Assembly: GCA_017414585.1 (NCBI GenBank)
Contig: JAFQLN010000185.1
Span: 1-6,801, forward strand
Direction of reading: 5' to 3'
DNA length: 6,801 nt
From: Clostridia bacterium
Lineage (GTDB): Bacteria; Bacillota_A; Clostridia; Oscillospirales; CAG-272
The translations under genes were made by a program, and so were the position numbers. Below the pieces are notes generated by a model. That model was given only the letters and a program-made list of their open reading frames with translations, was not told the DNA's origin and made no database searches. Each line of letters starts with the position of its first letter. Position 1 is the first letter of the stretch. Of the stretch, positions 6,280 through 6,801 are shown piece by piece.

Positions 6280-6299
6280 GAAAATGCTGACGCATTTTC
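6280..6299. repeat. Short perfect hairpin
   Basis: GAAAATGC (6280-6287) pairs with GCATTTTC (6292-6299) around TGAC. The A-rich ascending arm and TTTT in the descending arm make it a weak candidate for a bidirectional terminator, but it has few G-C pairs. Confidence 0.45.
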
Positions 6300-6345
6300 A
6301 AAAAGTAATGCCACTGCGCGTGGCGGGCGGTCTTCGCAGACAGCG

Positions 6346-6377
6346 GTTAAGAGGACTCGGCTGCGAGCCCTCTTAAC
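6346..6377 (-). repeat. 14-bp hairpin, best paired on minus strand
   Basis: GTTAAGAGG (6346-6354) pairs with CCTCTTAAC (6369-6377), and CTCG (6356-6359) with CGAG (6364-6367), around a GCTG loop. A6355 opposite C6368 is a mismatch on the + strand but a G-U pair on the - strand. No T-run follows on either side. Confidence 0.6.
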
Positions 6378-6389
6378 AATCACCCGCAG

Positions 6390-6412
6390 CAAAAGAGGGA
6401 GACCCTCTTTTG
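6390..6412. terminator. Possible bidirectional terminator
   Basis: CAAAAGAGGG (6390-6399) pairs perfectly with CCCTCTTTTG (6403-6412) around AGA. A G-C-rich top with AAAA and TTTT at the foot is terminator-like in both directions, but the U-tract is only four long. It is the best candidate for ending the dut-mreB transcript, about 330 nt after the mreB stop. It may instead be another repeat hairpin. Confidence 0.4.
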
Positions 6413-6436
6413 AATCTCCCCTTGTCAGCTGGTCGG

Positions 6437-6470
6437 GATTTCATCATGGAATAAATTCCATGACGAAATC
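6437..6470 (-). repeat. 16-bp hairpin, best paired on minus strand
   Basis: GATTTC (6437-6442) pairs with GAAATC (6465-6470), and TCATGGAAT (6444-6452) pairs with ATTCCATGA (6455-6463) across AA. A6443 opposite C6464 becomes a G-U pair on the - strand. Its downstream edge runs into AAATCATTCGACG (6466-6478), which occurs inverted at 1-13. Confidence 0.6.
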
Positions 6471-6770
6471 ATTCGACGTGACGCGGGTGCACAGTATTTT
6501 ACTTTAGCTCCCGCATAACTTCACCACGCGCGTGAGCCTTGACCAATTTGCAGTTTGGACTGCAAATCACTTGTGCTCTCCACGGCGTGGGCGAATGGGG
6601 TCTCGGTGGTCCCCATGAGCCGTACTTGAGATTTTCTGATCCTTTGGATCAAATACGGTGTCGTTCAGCTGAAGCATAATAACTTATCTCTTTATTCCCC
6701 CTCGTTATCATATCAGCTTTTGAATATGGCTTCGCACACAAACGTGCGCCAGTCTAAAGTTCTTTGCGGA

Positions 6771-6788
6771 GCTTTCTTTCAAGAAAGC
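6771..6788. repeat. Short-loop inverted repeat at window end
   Basis: GCTTTCTT (6771-6778) pairs with AAGAAAGC (6781-6788) with only TC between. Together with the preceding AAAGTTCTTTGCGGA (6757-6771) it resembles, from memory, A+T-rich intergenic repeats common in Oscillospirales genomes. Its size and two-base centre match the inverted repeats at 3578-3597 and 491-510. Confidence 0.45.
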
Positions 6789-6801
6789 GACCGTCTCCCC
6801 C

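Larger units (their letters stand above)
6066..6801. other. Long hairpin-dense non-coding region
   Basis: No credible gene is visible in this 736-nt stretch. Short open frames at 6062-6301 (-) and 6191-6376 (+) only translate the tandem repeats. Besides the three cassettes it contains at least seven further inverted repeats, the strongest listed separately. Others are ATTTGCAGT (6546-6554) with 6559-6567, TGATCC (6637-6642) with 6646-6651 inside an outer CCGTA/TACGG pair (6620-6624 and 6654-6658), and CGCAC (6733-6737) with 6744-6748. It could be a mosaic of repeats, an extended 3' region of mreB, or a structured RNA on the - strand. Confidence 0.6.

Noticed and set aside
6062..6376. Short open frames in the tandem cassettes (6062-6301 on -, 6191-6376 on +)
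   Set aside because: The peptides merely repeat because the DNA repeats (for example PYSAT occurs twice). Paired arms and hairpin symmetry explain the sequence better than coding.
6071..6801. CRISPR array or integron attC array
   Set aside because: Units lack regular identical repeats with unique spacers of fixed length, no cas or integrase gene is visible, and the variable parts are self-complementary hairpins rather than spacers or cassettes carrying genes.

Overview
The window reads as the chromosome of a G+C-rich member of the Clostridia (Bacillota), plausibly an Oscillospirales-type gut organism. This rests on the gene order dut - DUF4321 - maf - mreB, a zapA gene overlapping a large U32-family gene, strong GGAGG ribosome binding sites, and G+C-rich codons beside A+T-rich promoter regions. 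The genus cannot be read from the sequence alone. All genes are on the + strand.

Layout. Positions 1-218 hold no gene, only one hairpin whose best-paired form lies on the - strand. Positions 219-370 are a complete tRNA unit: a perfect sigma-70-type promoter, a CAT-anticodon tRNA without an encoded CCA, and a 16-bp terminator hairpin. After a gene-less stretch, a promoter near 603-631 drives a two-gene operon: zapA (cell division, 682-1200) and a 728-residue U32 protein (1197-3383), joined by an ATGA overlap. Positions 3384-3679 are a hairpin-rich intergenic repeat block. A second cluster follows: dut (dUTPase), a DUF4321 membrane protein, maf (house-cleaning nucleotide pyrophosphatase) and mreB (actin-like shape protein), spaced 24, 11 and 26 nt apart, so probably one operon. 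From 6066 to the end there is no credible gene. That stretch is a mosaic of hairpins, starting with three tandem structured cassettes directly after the mreB stop.

Together the genes cover division and envelope shape (ZapA, MreB, DUF4321 by association), nucleotide-pool sanitation (Dut, Maf) and probably RNA modification (U32 protein). The coding content is ordinary. No defence system, integrase, transposase or CRISPR array is visible. The unusual material is non-coding: families of intergenic hairpin repeats whose arms differ in sequence but keep pairing, and whose wobble pairs show which strand they are built to fold on. Roughly 730 nt of this lies after mreB, where mreC/mreD would often be expected.
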